Source of the DNA: Nocardia arizonensis
Lineage (GTDB): Bacteria; Actinomycetota; Actinomycetes; Mycobacteriales; Mycobacteriaceae
DNA length: 64,000 bases
Direction: 5' to 3'
Assembly: GCF_001310275.1 (NCBI RefSeq)
Contig: NZ_LGYZ01000123.1
Span: 44,328-108,327, forward strand
The notes beneath the pieces were generated by a model. The model was not told where the DNA came from. It ran no database searches and worked only from the letters and a program-made list of their open reading frames with translations. The position numbers were made by a program, and so were the translations under genes. This document shows, piece after piece, positions 1 through 7,930 of the stretch. How positions within the stretch are numbered: the stretch's first letter is position 1; each line of letters opens with the position of its first letter.

Positions 1-912
1 ACCGGCGACGGGGTCGCGGTGTCGGAGGTCGCGCTCACCGATCCTCGGCTGGCGGGCATTCATTTCACCGGTTCGACGGCGACCTTCCGGTACCTGTGGC
101 AGCAGGTCGGCGCGAATATCGGCCGCTACCACGGCTATCCGAGGTTGGTGGGGGAGACCGGCGGCAAGGACTTCGTCGTCGCGCATCCCTCCGCCGATCC
201 CGCCGCCCTGCGCACGGCGCTGGTGCGCGGTGCGTACGAATACCAGGGACAGAAATGTTCGGCGGCATCGCGCGCCTATATCGCGCGATCGGTGTGGCGG
301 GTCATGGGCGATGAATTCCTCGATTTCACAGAGCATCTCGCATACGGTGACGTCGCGGATCTGACCAATTTCGGCGGCGCGCTGATCGACCGGCGAGCCT
401 TCGACAAGAATGTGGCCGCGATCGAACGGGCCCGCGATGCCGGGATCACGATTCCGGTGGGCGGCTCCTACGACGACGCGGAGGGTTATTTCGTCCGCCC
501 GACGGTGCTGTTGGTCGACGATCCGCGCGATCAGTCCTTCAGCACCGAGTATTTCGGCCCGATACTGGCCGTGCACGTCTACGACGACGCCGAACCCGGC
601 GCCTACGCGGCAATTCTGGCCGAGGTCGAATCGGCGGCACCTTACGCGCTGACCGGTGCGATCTTCGCCGAGGACCGCCGCGCCATCGAACAGGCGGGCG
701 CCGCACTGCGTTTCGCGGCGGGCAATTTCTACATCAACGACAAGCCCACCGGCGCGGTGGTCGGTCAGCAGCCCTTCGGCGGTGCGCGCGCATCGGGCAC
801 CGACGACAAGGCTGGTTCGCCGCTGAACCTGCTGCGCTGGGTGGCCCCGCGCACGATCAAGGAGACTTTCGTCCCGCCGGTCGACCACCGGTACCCGCAC
901 ATGGATGTCTGA
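1..912 (+). CDS. pruA: L-glutamate gamma-semialdehyde (P5C) dehydrogenase, 3' part
   Basis: C-terminal part of an aldehyde dehydrogenase that oxidises 1-pyrroline-5-carboxylate/glutamate semialdehyde to glutamate, the second step of proline catabolism. The reading frame is open from the first base, so the true start lies outside the window; a GTG at 19 is internal. Seen: the P5CDH stretch GGKDFVVAHPSAD, the catalytic-cysteine motif YQGQKCSAASR, the cofactor-site signature EYFGPILAVHVY, and the C-terminal motif QQPFGGARASGTDDKAG. It is followed 57 bp later by proline dehydrogenase, so the pair forms a proline-use operon as in Mycobacterium (rocA/pruA-Rv1188). The family is about 540 aa, so roughly 235 residues are missing on the left. 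Confidence 0.95.
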   Translation, partial: TGDGVAVSEVALTDPRLAGIHFTGSTATFRYLWQQVGANIGRYHGYPRLVGETGGKDFVVAHPSADPAALRTALVRGAYEYQGQKCSAASRAYIARSVWRVMGDEFLDFTEHLAYGDVADLTNFGGALIDRRAFDKNVAAIERARDAGITIPVGGSYDDAEGYFVRPTVLLVDDPRDQSFSTEYFGPILAVHVYDDAEPGAYAAILAEVESAAPYALTGAIFAEDRRAIEQAGAALRFAAGNFYINDKPTGAVVGQQPFGGARASGTDDKAGSPLNLLRWVAPRTIKETFVPPVDHRYPHMDV

Positions 913-969
913 GTCGAGCGAGGACAGAGGAGGCGCGGTGCGCGAATCGAACGCGATGGCGGACGCGCG

Positions 970-1929
970 GTGGTGAATCCGCTGCGTCCGGTGATTCTCG
1001 CGGCGGCCGGGTCGCCGCGGATGAAGCGGGTGGTGACCGGGACGCCGGTCACCGCGGATATCGTGCGGCGATTCGTGGCGGGGGAGGACCGGTCGCGTCT
1101 GCTGCCGGTCGCGGGCGAACTGCTGGGAACCGGCCGCATGATCAGCGTCGACTTCCTCGGTGAGAACACCACCGACCGGTCACGGGCCGAGGCGACCGTG
1201 GCCGAATACCGCTCGCTGATCAACGATCTCGCGGCCGTAGCGCGACCCGACTTCTCGGCGACGCCCGCCGCGCCGGTCGAAGTGTCGGTGAAGCTGTCGG
1301 CGCTCGGGCAGGCGCTGCCCGTGGTCGGCCCGGCGGTCGCCACCGAGAATCTGCGCGTCTTGTGCGCCGAGGCGGCCGAGGCCGGGGTGTGGGTCACCGT
1401 GGACGCCGAGGACCACACCACCACCGACGCCACGCTGTCCACGGTGCGGGCACTGCGTGCCGAATTCCCCTGGCTCGGTGCGGTTCTCCAGGCATATCTA
1501 CATCGCACCGAGGCCGACTGCGCCGAGTTCGCCGGGCCCGGCTCGCGAATTCGGTTGTGCAAGGGCGCCTATCGGGAACCGCAGGGCGTGGCCTTCCAGC
1601 ACGCGACCGAGGTGACCGACGCCTATCTGCGCTGCCTGGAGGTACTGATGTACGGGCAGGGATATCCGATGGTGGCATCGCACGATCCGGTGGTGACGCT
1701 CGCCGCGGCGACTCTGGCCGCCGAAACAGGCCGTGCCGCTTACCGTTTCGAGTATCAGATGCTCTACGGCATTCGGCCCGCCGAGCAGATGCGGCTCGCC
1801 GAGGCCGGAAACGGGATGCGGGTCTATATTCCGTACGGCACCGAGTGGTACGGCTATCTGACGCGCCGACTGGCCGAACGGCCGGCCAATTTGACCTTCT
1901 TCCTGCGCGCGCTGGTGCGCAGGAACTGA
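970..1929 (+). CDS. Proline dehydrogenase (monofunctional, FAD-dependent)
   Basis: About 319 aa, a (beta-alpha)8 proline dehydrogenase that oxidises proline to pyrroline-5-carboxylate with FAD and passes electrons to the respiratory chain. Family motifs seen: RIRLCKGAYREP, YRFEYQMLYGIRP and VYIPYGTEWYGYLTRRLAERP, which line the proline and flavin sites near the C-terminus. The length fits the monofunctional Gram-positive type rather than the bifunctional PutA fusion; the dehydrogenase partner is the pruA gene just upstream. GTG at 970 or the adjacent GTG at 973 could start it. No good ribosome site is obvious, consistent with co-transcription and coupling to pruA. Confidence 0.93.
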   Translation: MVNPLRPVILAAAGSPRMKRVVTGTPVTADIVRRFVAGEDRSRLLPVAGELLGTGRMISVDFLGENTTDRSRAEATVAEYRSLINDLAAVARPDFSATPAAPVEVSVKLSALGQALPVVGPAVATENLRVLCAEAAEAGVWVTVDAEDHTTTDATLSTVRALRAEFPWLGAVLQAYLHRTEADCAEFAGPGSRIRLCKGAYREPQGVAFQHATEVTDAYLRCLEVLMYGQGYPMVASHDPVVTLAAATLAAETGRAAYRFEYQMLYGIRPAEQMRLAEAGNGMRVYIPYGTEWYGYLTRRLAERPANLTFFLRALVRRN

Positions 1930-1932
1930 TCG

Positions 1933-2037
1933 GACCAGTGGCTTGCCGAGCAGATACCGCGCCCGCTTATCCCACAGGAAGGCATTGAGCGGAAACAGCC
2001 TGGCTTGCTTGGGCAGCGCGCGGTACACCTCGTCATG
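1933..2037 (-). pseudogene. C-terminal remnant of a DUF2236 (MpaB-type) oxygenase
   Basis: The gap between proline dehydrogenase and the TetR gene, read on the minus strand, encodes a peptide with RALPKQARLFPLNAFLWDK followed by RARYLLGKPLV. It aligns with the last 30 residues of the intact DUF2236 gene at 2777-3628 (RMPRQLATLPVYAFLWDMR then LRRRLGLRLV). The DNA also matches locally (tatcccacaggaaggc in both). The rest of the gene is absent: on one side lies TetR leader DNA, on the other proline dehydrogenase. It has no start or stop of its own. I read it as the tail of a deleted neighbour or a former duplicate. Confidence 0.75.
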
Positions 2038-2082
2038 TCGGGGTGGTGTCAATCGGGCTGGACCCCGCTCGGTGGTGACACT

Positions 2083-2101
2083 ATGCGATGCTTAACGCAT
2101 C
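2083..2101. promoter_or_regulatory. Inverted repeat upstream of the TetR gene
   Basis: GATGC-TTAAC-GCATC (2087-2101) nested with ATGCG...CGCAT (2083-2100), about 40 bp before the TetR start at 2140. Position and symmetry fit an autoregulatory operator. Binding is inferred only. Confidence 0.4.
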
Positions 2102-2139
2102 ATCGTTTCGACAGTCGAGTGTGGACGGGGTTGGAACAT

Positions 2140-2772
2140 ATGACCGGGTTTACCAAGTTGCTGCCGCTGGTACGCGGTGCGAAGGCCGACGACGAGCAAC
2201 AGGCCCATGTCCTGGACGCCGCGCTGCTGGCATTCCTCGACTTCGGAATCAAGCGCACCAGTATGGTCGAGGTCGCGCGGCGGTGCGGGTTGTCCCTCGC
2301 CACCCTCTATCGCCGTTTCGCGGGCAAGTCCGACCTGATCCAAGCCGTCGCGCTGCGTCAGACCCGCGAGTTCATCGATGAGGTCGACGGCGTGCTCCAG
2401 CGTCAGGTCGATTTGGACGCGGGCGCCGAGGAACAGATCATCGAACTGTTCGCCGCGTTCATCAACGGTCTGCGCGACAACAAACTGGTGCACCGGCTGC
2501 TGTCCACCGAACCCGAACTGGTGCTGCCCTACCTCACCACCCGCGGCGCGCCGATCATCGAACTCGGCCGCGACTACCTGACCGAGTTCGTGACACGCCT
2601 ACAGCGCGAGGGCAAGTTACCCGCCTACGATCCCGAGCCGCTGGCCGAGATGATCGCGCGCACGGCGGTCTCGCTGGCGCTGACCCCGCAGACGGTGATC
2701 CCGCTCGGCGACGACGACGCGATCCGGCGCTTCGCCCGCGACCACGTCGTCGTCTCCTTCCGGGTGTCCTGA
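2140..2772 (+). CDS. TetR/AcrR-family transcriptional regulator
   Basis: 210 aa from the ATG at 2140 (MTGFTKLLPLV). The open frame reaches back to 2005 but that extension has no family similarity. The N-terminal helix-turn-helix is clear: VLDAALLAFLDFGIKRTSM, VARRCGLSLATLYRRFAGK. The C-terminal ligand domain is not recognisable to a substrate class. It is convergent with the DUF2236 gene, which ends 4 bp away, so the two are probably a functional pair; TetR genes next to DUF2236 oxygenases are common in Actinobacteria. An inverted repeat 40 bp upstream is a candidate operator. Confidence 0.88.
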   Translation: MTGFTKLLPLVRGAKADDEQQAHVLDAALLAFLDFGIKRTSMVEVARRCGLSLATLYRRFAGKSDLIQAVALRQTREFIDEVDGVLQRQVDLDAGAEEQIIELFAAFINGLRDNKLVHRLLSTEPELVLPYLTTRGAPIIELGRDYLTEFVTRLQREGKLPAYDPEPLAEMIARTAVSLALTPQTVIPLGDDDAIRRFARDHVVVSFRVS

Positions 2773-2776
2773 ACCG

Positions 2777-3628
2777 TCAGACCAGGCGCAAGCCGAGGCG
2801 GCGGCGCAGACGCATATCCCACAGGAAGGCGTACACGGGCAGCGTCGCGAGTTGCCGCGGCATCCGTTCCTCGACCGCGCCGACCGCGGTGAGCAGGCGC
2901 GCGAGTCTGCGGTCGTCGTCCTCGCTCCAGCTCATGCCCATCTGTTCGCGCAGGCGCGCGGGCAGCATGCCCGCGGTGACCCAGCGGTGGAACGGGCCGA
3001 GGCTCACCCGGACCGGCCACGGGAACATCTTCAGGTCGACGATGTCGTCGAGCATGGCGCGCACCGGGGGATCGATGCGGGTCTCGGCGAGATGTTCGTT
3101 CCAGTAGCGCTCGAAGGCGGCGCGGTCGGCGGGCCATAGTGCCGCGGGCATCTGAAGGGTGCTGCCGAGGCGTTCGGCGTGCCGGTAGAACCCGTCGGCC
3201 GCGGCGTCGTCCATGAGGCCGTGCATGCGCTCGTACAGATCGCGCGCGCCCCAGTAGAGGCAGGCCGCCACCCACAGTTGCAGTGTCGGGTCGAATGCGT
3301 TGTAGCGCACCGGACTCGACGGGCCCGACCGCACCGCGCGATGGGAGGCGTTGACCGCCTCCCGATACGCGGCCCGCTCGTCATCGGTGCCGAGCATGGC
3401 GACGGCGAGATAGGTCAGCGTGGTCCGCGTCCGCTTGATCGGATGCCGCATGAGGTTGCCGCTGTCCACCGGACTCTCCAACACCCCGTACCCGACCTGC
3501 GGCGCGCTGAGCTGCATGATGACATTCGCGGCCGCCCCGAAGAAGACGGCAGATCCGTCCAGATGGGCCCCGATGTCGAATCCGCGCTCGGCGGCGGCGG
3601 TGGTTGTGGCGCGCGATGGGCTGGTCAT
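2777..3628 (-). CDS. DUF2236 / MpaB-type oxygenase
   Basis: 283 aa from the ATG at 3628 (MTSPSRATT); an in-frame start at 3670 would only add a low-complexity leader. The family is related to MpaB and latex-clearing protein Lcp, whose studied members are heme oxygenases; the substrate of this one cannot be told. Seen: the N-terminal block FFGAAANVIMQLSAPQVGYG, the central RTRTTLTYLAVAMLGTD and YNAFDPTLQLWVAACLYWG blocks, and the C-terminal YAFLWDMRLRRRLG. It lies convergent to a TetR gene, and a decayed copy of its C-terminus lies on the far side of that regulator. A ggggg box 7 nt before the ATG serves as ribosome site. A TTCTC/GAGAA inverted repeat (3643-3658) sits just upstream. Confidence 0.82.
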   Translation of the reverse strand: MTSPSRATTTAAAERGFDIGAHLDGSAVFFGAAANVIMQLSAPQVGYGVLESPVDSGNLMRHPIKRTRTTLTYLAVAMLGTDDERAAYREAVNASHRAVRSGPSSPVRYNAFDPTLQLWVAACLYWGARDLYERMHGLMDDAAADGFYRHAERLGSTLQMPAALWPADRAAFERYWNEHLAETRIDPPVRAMLDDIVDLKMFPWPVRVSLGPFHRWVTAGMLPARLREQMGMSWSEDDDRRLARLLTAVGAVEERMPRQLATLPVYAFLWDMRLRRRLGLRLV

Positions 3629-3797
3629 CGTCGACCCCCGAATTCTCGTCGTTGAGAACGATATGCACAAACCGTCTCATCATCTCGAAAGCCTGTCAAC
3701 CGGCATTTCGATAACGATCCCCGCGCCTCTCGATCCACCGGCTCGGTCGACGGCATACGGCCCGACCCCGGACGGAGGGCGGGCGTCGGGCGGCAAG

Positions 3798-3803
3798 TAA
3801 CGT
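3798..3803 (+). promoter_or_regulatory. -10 box (TAACGT), leaderless start of fadD36
   Basis: TAACGT followed by exactly 6 nt and the ATG at 3810, so the transcript would begin at the start codon. It supports that start. Confidence 0.55.
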
Positions 3804-3809
3804 GGGCGA

Positions 3810-5240
3810 ATGCCGTTCGGACCGCCGTCGCCGCTGCTTCGATCACTGAATCCGCACACCGTGGCGGCGGGGGACGATATCCCCGATGCCGTCACCATCG
3901 ACGGCGTGCGGCTGTCGCGCGGCGACCTGCTCGGCGCGGCGACCTCGGTCGCGGAGCGAATCGCTCGCGCGGATCGGGTGGCGGTGCTGGCGGCGCCTAC
4001 CGTCACAACGGTGCTGGCGGTGGTCGGGTGTCTGATCGCGGGGGTGACGGTGGTACCGGTGCCGCCGGATTCCGGGGCCGCCGAACTCGCGCACATACTC
4101 ACCGATTCGGGGGCGCAGGCGTGGCTCGGCGCGGCGCCGGAAGGCACGGATCTGCCGGTGGTGCCGGTTCGGACGCACGCGCGGTCGTGGCACACCTACC
4201 CGGAGCCGGACCCGGCGGGCGCGGCATTCGTGCTGTACACCTCCGGCACCACCGGATTGCCCAAGGGAGTGGTGCTGAGCCGGGCGGCCATCGCCGCCGG
4301 ACTCGACGCGCTCGCCGACGCCTGGTCGTGGACGGCGAAAGATACTCTGGTGCACGGACTTCCGCTGTTCCACGTGCACGGTCTCATACTCGGCCTGCTC
4401 GGCCCGCTGCGGGTCGGTAGCCCGCTGATCCACACCGGGAAACCCACGCCGAAGGCGTACGCGGAGGCGGACGGCACCCTGTACTTCGGCGTGCCGACGG
4501 TGTGGTCGCGCATCGTGGACGACGCGGAATCGGCACGGCGACTCGCGGGCGCCCGGCTACTGGTCTCGGGGAGCGCACCCCTGCCGGTGCCGGTGTTCGA
4601 GAAGTTGCGCGAACTCACCGGACAGGCGCCGGTCGAGCGCTACGGCATGAGCGAGACGATGATCACGCTGTCCACCCGCGCCGACGGCGAACGCAGGCCG
4701 GGCTGGGTCGGCACGCCGGTGCTCGGGGTGCGCACGCGCCTGCGCGACGAATCGGGCGCGCCGGTGCCGCACGATGGTGAGAGCGTCGGCGCGCTCCAGG
4801 TCACCGGGCCCATGCTGTTCGACGGCTATCTGAATCGCCCGGAGGTCACCGCCGAGAGCTGGACCGAGGACGGCTGGTTCCGCACCGGCGACGTGGCCGC
4901 CATCGACCCCGAGGGTTTCCACCGAATCGTGGGCCGGGAATCGGTGGACCTCGTCAAATCCGGCGGCTACCGCATCGGCGCGGGGGAGGTCGAAACCGTA
5001 CTGCTCGGCCACCCCGCGGTCGCGGAGGCCGCGGTGGTCGGACTGCCCGACGACGATCTCGGCCAGCGGGTCGTCGCCTTCGTCGTACTGCGCGACGGCG
5101 CGTCCGCGACCCCGGAATCCGAACTCATCGATCATGTGGCACAGCGACTCTCGGTGCACAAGCGCCCGCGGGAGATCCGCGTGCTCGACCGGCTCCCGCG
5201 CAATGCGATGGGCAAGGTGCAGAAGAAACTGCTGAACTGA
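3810..5240 (+). CDS. fadD36: Acyl-CoA synthetase FadD36
   Basis: 476 aa AMP-forming acyl-CoA synthetase, closely resembling M. tuberculosis FadD36 (473 aa) along its whole length (SLNPHTVAAGDDIPDAV, VPVRTHARSWHTYPEP, HGLPLFHVHGLILGLLG). Adenylate-forming motifs: P-loop YTSGTTGLPKGV near residue 145, A5 VERYGMSETM, A8 WFRTGDVAAID, and the C-terminal lysine motif LPRNAMGKVQKK. It activates a carboxylic acid to its CoA thioester; the family is related to malonyl-CoA synthetases and the true substrate is not fixed. It stands alone with its own leaderless-type promoter, followed after 45 bp by a PPOX-fold gene. Confidence 0.92.
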   Translation: MPFGPPSPLLRSLNPHTVAAGDDIPDAVTIDGVRLSRGDLLGAATSVAERIARADRVAVLAAPTVTTVLAVVGCLIAGVTVVPVPPDSGAAELAHILTDSGAQAWLGAAPEGTDLPVVPVRTHARSWHTYPEPDPAGAAFVLYTSGTTGLPKGVVLSRAAIAAGLDALADAWSWTAKDTLVHGLPLFHVHGLILGLLGPLRVGSPLIHTGKPTPKAYAEADGTLYFGVPTVWSRIVDDAESARRLAGARLLVSGSAPLPVPVFEKLRELTGQAPVERYGMSETMITLSTRADGERRPGWVGTPVLGVRTRLRDESGAPVPHDGESVGALQVTGPMLFDGYLNRPEVTAESWTEDGWFRTGDVAAIDPEGFHRIVGRESVDLVKSGGYRIGAGEVETVLLGHPAVAEAAVVGLPDDDLGQRVVAFVVLRDGASATPESELIDHVAQRLSVHKRPREIRVLDRLPRNAMGKVQKKLLN

Positions 5241-5247
5241 TCCGCGC

Positions 5248-5278
5248 TTGACCTCGAGTGCGGTAGAGGTTCTACCGT
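5248..5278 (+). promoter_or_regulatory. Promoter TTGACC / TACCGT, leaderless start of the PPOX gene
   Basis: -35 TTGACC at 5248-5253 and -10 TACCGT at 5273-5278, 19 nt apart, with 7 nt to the ATG at 5286. The full gap between fadD36 and this gene is only 45 bp. Confidence 0.5.
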
Positions 5279-5285
5279 CGCTGAC

Positions 5286-5675
5286 ATGAACGCACAGCTG
5301 ACCGTCGAACAGATCGACTACCTGAGCACCCAGCGACTCGGGCGCCTCGCCACCGTGCGCCCCGACGGTACGCCACAGAACAATCCGGTCGGATTCCGCT
5401 ACAACGCCGAACTCGGCACGATCGATATCGCAGGCTGGAACATGGGCGATTCGTACAAGTTCCGCAATCTGTCCGGCAACGCCCGCGTCGCGTTCGTCGT
5501 CGACGATGTCGCCTCCGTGCAGCCGTGGCGGGTGCGCTGCCTCGAAATACGTGGCACCGCCGAGGCTTTGACGGATGTGGAACCCTATGTCAGCGGCCTC
5601 GCACGGGAGATGATCCGCATCCATCCGCGGCGGATCATCTCCTTCGGACTCGACGCGGCGAGCGTGCGGCGCTGA
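5286..5675 (+). CDS. PPOX-class split-barrel flavin/F420-dependent protein
   Basis: 129 aa, one pyridoxamine-phosphate-oxidase-like split barrel. Seen: the N-terminal family pattern LGRLATVRPDGTPQNNPVGF and the strand blocks DIAGWNMGDSYKFRNL and NARVAFVVDDV. Mycobacterial proteins of this size and pattern bind F420 or FMN and act as small reductases; which cofactor is used here cannot be read from sequence. It ends at 5675, directly against the dapD stop, convergent. It is probably a single-gene unit with its own promoter. Confidence 0.82.
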   Translation: MNAQLTVEQIDYLSTQRLGRLATVRPDGTPQNNPVGFRYNAELGTIDIAGWNMGDSYKFRNLSGNARVAFVVDDVASVQPWRVRCLEIRGTAEALTDVEPYVSGLAREMIRIHPRRIISFGLDAASVRR

Positions 5676-6623
5676 TCAGTCGTTGGCGTGCAGTTCCGCA
5701 TTGAGTTCGATACCGGTGCCCGCGCGCGCGACGACCTCGACCGCACCCGTGCGGGAGTTGCGTCGGAACAGCAGATTGTCGCGCCCGGCCAGGTCGCCGG
5801 CCTTGACCACCGTGCCGTCCGGGGTGAGCACCTTGGTGCCCGCCGTGACGTAGAGGCCGGCCTCGACCACACAGTCGTCGCCCAGCGGAATGCCGATACC
5901 GGAATTCGCGCCGAGCAGCGATCGCTCGCCGATGGAGATGACGGTGGTGCCGCCGCCGGACAGCGTGCCCATGATCGAAGCGCCGCCGCCGATATCGGAA
6001 CCGTCGCCGACCACGACACCGGCGGAGATGCGGCCCTCGACCATGGAGTTGCCGAGGGTGCCCGCATTGAAGTTCACGAAGCCCTCGTGCATGACCGTGG
6101 TGCCCGCGGCCAGATGCGCGCCGAGGCGGACCCGGTCGGCGTCGCCGATGCGCACACCGGTCGGGATGACGTAGTCGACCATGCGGGGGAACTTGTCGAC
6201 GCTGTAGACCGTCACCGGTCCGCGGGCGCGCAATTTGGCGCGGGTGAGTTCGAAGCCCTCCACCGCCGCCGGACCGTAATTGGTCCACACCACATTGCTG
6301 AGCAGGCCGAACTGCCCGTCCAGATTGACCTCGTGCGGTTTCACCAGGCGGTGTGAGAGCAGGTGCAGACGCAGATAGACGTCGTGGGCGTCGACCGGGG
6401 CGGCCGACAGGTCGGCAATCTCGGTGCGCACCGCGATCACGTCGACCCCGCGCGCGTCGTCGCGGCCGAGCAGCGCCGCGTACTCCTCGGGAGCCTCGTC
6501 CAGCCGTTTGGTGCCGGTCGCGTCGAATTCGCCCAGCTCGGGACCGGGGTACCAGGTGTCGAGGACGGTGCCGTCCACGGTCACATTGGCGATGCCGACT
6601 GCTGCTGCTCCCTTGATACTCAC
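5676..6623 (-). CDS. dapD: 2,3,4,5-tetrahydropyridine-2,6-dicarboxylate N-succinyltransferase
   Basis: 315 aa from a GTG at 6623 (VSIKGAAAVG, 317 aa in M. tuberculosis); the frame is open to 7097 but that part overlaps the divergent dapE. DapD transfers succinyl from succinyl-CoA to tetrahydrodipicolinate in the lysine/diaminopimelate pathway. The left-handed beta-helix hexapeptide region is evident (FNAGTLGNSMVEGRISAGV, DGSDIGGGASIMGTLSGG, SLLGANSGIGIPLGDDCVV). Divergent to dapE across 103 bp, so the two consecutive steps of the succinylase branch share a control region. A TAACCT box ends 8 nt before the GTG. Confidence 0.95.
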   Translation of the reverse strand: MSIKGAAAVGIANVTVDGTVLDTWYPGPELGEFDATGTKRLDEAPEEYAALLGRDDARGVDVIAVRTEIADLSAAPVDAHDVYLRLHLLSHRLVKPHEVNLDGQFGLLSNVVWTNYGPAAVEGFELTRAKLRARGPVTVYSVDKFPRMVDYVIPTGVRIGDADRVRLGAHLAAGTTVMHEGFVNFNAGTLGNSMVEGRISAGVVVGDGSDIGGGASIMGTLSGGGTTVISIGERSLLGANSGIGIPLGDDCVVEAGLYVTAGTKVLTPDGTVVKAGDLAGRDNLLFRRNSRTGAVEVVARAGTGIELNAELHAND

Positions 6624-6631
6624 GTCGTCAG

Positions 6632-6637
6632 AGGTTA
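6632..6637 (-). promoter_or_regulatory. -10 box (TAACCT) for dapD
   Basis: On the minus strand TAACCT is followed by 8 nt and the GTG at 6623, giving a transcript with one or no leader bases. Confidence 0.4.
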
Positions 6638-6714
6638 CCGGTCCGCGGGTCGCCGCGGTCGGCCACCTCCGGGCTATCGCCGTCCCGACGGCCCAGGTGA
6701 CCGCGTGCGCTCCG

Positions 6715-6720
6715 TAGGGT
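6715..6720 (+). promoter_or_regulatory. -10 box (TAGGGT), leaderless start of dapE
   Basis: TAGGGT then 6 nt then the GTG at 6727. It lies about 80 bp from the dapD -10 box in the shared divergent control region. Confidence 0.55.
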
Positions 6721-6726
6721 GGGCAC

Positions 6727-7827
6727 GTGAGCATCGACCTGCGCGAGGACCCCATCGCACTGACCGCCGCCCTGGTGGACATTCCGAGCGTCTCCCGCGA
6801 CGAGACCGCGATCACCGACGCCGTCGAGGCGGCGCTGCGCGAGCAGACCACCGGATTCGAGGTGCTGCGGCACGGCAATGTGGTGCTGGCGCGCACCGAT
6901 CGCGGCCTGCCGACGCGGGTGATCCTGGCCGGCCATCTGGATACGGTGCCGATCGCCGACAATGTGCCGAGCCGCACGGTCGTCGACGCCGACGGCGCGG
7001 AGTCGATGTACGGCTGCGGCACCGTCGACATGAAATCCGGTGACGCCGTCTTCCTGCACCTGGCCGCCACGGTCGCCGATCCGGTCTGCGATCTCACGCT
7101 GATCTTCTACGACTGCGAGGAGATCGCGGCGCGGTACAACGGACTCGGCCGGGTCGAACGCGAACTGCCCGAATGGCTGAGCGGGGATCTGGCGATCCTC
7201 GGCGAGCCATCGGGGGGATGGATCGAAGCGGGTTGTCAGGGCACGCTGCGGGTACGGCTGACCACCAAGGGCGTGCGGGCGCATTCGGCGCGATCCTGGC
7301 TGGGCGACAACGCCGTTCACCGTCTCGCGCCCGCGCTGGCCCGGCTCGGCGAATACCGGGCGCGGCAGGTCGACATCGACGGCTGCGGCTACCGGGAGGG
7401 GCTTTCTGCGGTGCGGGTCAGCGGCGGTGTCGCGGGCAATGTGGTGCCGGACGCGGCCGAGGTCGACGTGAATTTCCGTTTCGCGCCCGACCGCACGGTG
7501 GACGAGGCGGTCGACCACGTTCGCGAGGTGTTCGCCGGACTCGAGGTGGATTTCGAGGTCACCGACGCCGCGGCGGGCGCGCTGCCCGGTCTCGGCGCGC
7601 CCGCCGCGGCCGATCTCATCGCCTCGGTCCGCGCGCACGGCGGCGGCGGGGTGCGGGCCAAATACGGCTGGACCGATGTCTCCCGATTCGCCGCGCGCGG
7701 CATGCCCGCGGTGAACTTCGGACCGGGTGACCCGAATCTCGCGCACAAGCGCGACGAACACGTGCCGACCGCGCAGATCACCGCGGTCGCCGCCGTGTTG
7801 CGGTCCTATCTGACCGGCGGCGGCTGA
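6727..7827 (+). CDS. dapE: Succinyl-diaminopimelate desuccinylase
   Basis: 366 aa M20-family zinc peptidase that removes succinate from N-succinyl-LL-diaminopimelate on the way to lysine and peptidoglycan. Metal-site motifs: LAGHLDTVPIADN (first His and the following Asp), YGCGTVDMKSGDAV (bridging Asp) and FYDCEEIAARYNGLG (catalytic Glu pair); the C-terminal NFGPGDPNLAHKRDEHV carries the last zinc histidine. The dimerisation domain lies between about residues 170 and 290. The GTG start is supported by a leaderless -10 box. Divergent partner of dapD. Confidence 0.95.
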   Translation: MSIDLREDPIALTAALVDIPSVSRDETAITDAVEAALREQTTGFEVLRHGNVVLARTDRGLPTRVILAGHLDTVPIADNVPSRTVVDADGAESMYGCGTVDMKSGDAVFLHLAATVADPVCDLTLIFYDCEEIAARYNGLGRVERELPEWLSGDLAILGEPSGGWIEAGCQGTLRVRLTTKGVRAHSARSWLGDNAVHRLAPALARLGEYRARQVDIDGCGYREGLSAVRVSGGVAGNVVPDAAEVDVNFRFAPDRTVDEAVDHVREVFAGLEVDFEVTDAAAGALPGLGAPAAADLIASVRAHGGGGVRAKYGWTDVSRFAARGMPAVNFGPGDPNLAHKRDEHVPTAQITAVAAVLRSYLTGGG

Positions 7828-7917
7828 CCCGACGTGCCGCTCGATCCGGCACGGCGTGTTGCCCCGAATACGCCTGACGTTGTCGCGATGGTTCGGTGCG
7901 GGTCATCGGTATCCCGG

Positions 7918-7923
7918 TAGCGT
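7918..7923 (+). promoter_or_regulatory. -10 box (TAGCGT), leaderless start of the LOG-family gene
   Basis: TAGCGT, 7 nt, then ATG at 7931. It favours that ATG over the in-frame TTG at 7856. Confidence 0.5.
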
Positions 7924-7930
7924 GGACATC

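Noticed and set aside
5676..7097. N-terminally extended dapD (473 codons)
   Set aside because: The extra 158 codons lie antisense to dapE and lack similarity; the GTG at 6623 gives the known DapD length.
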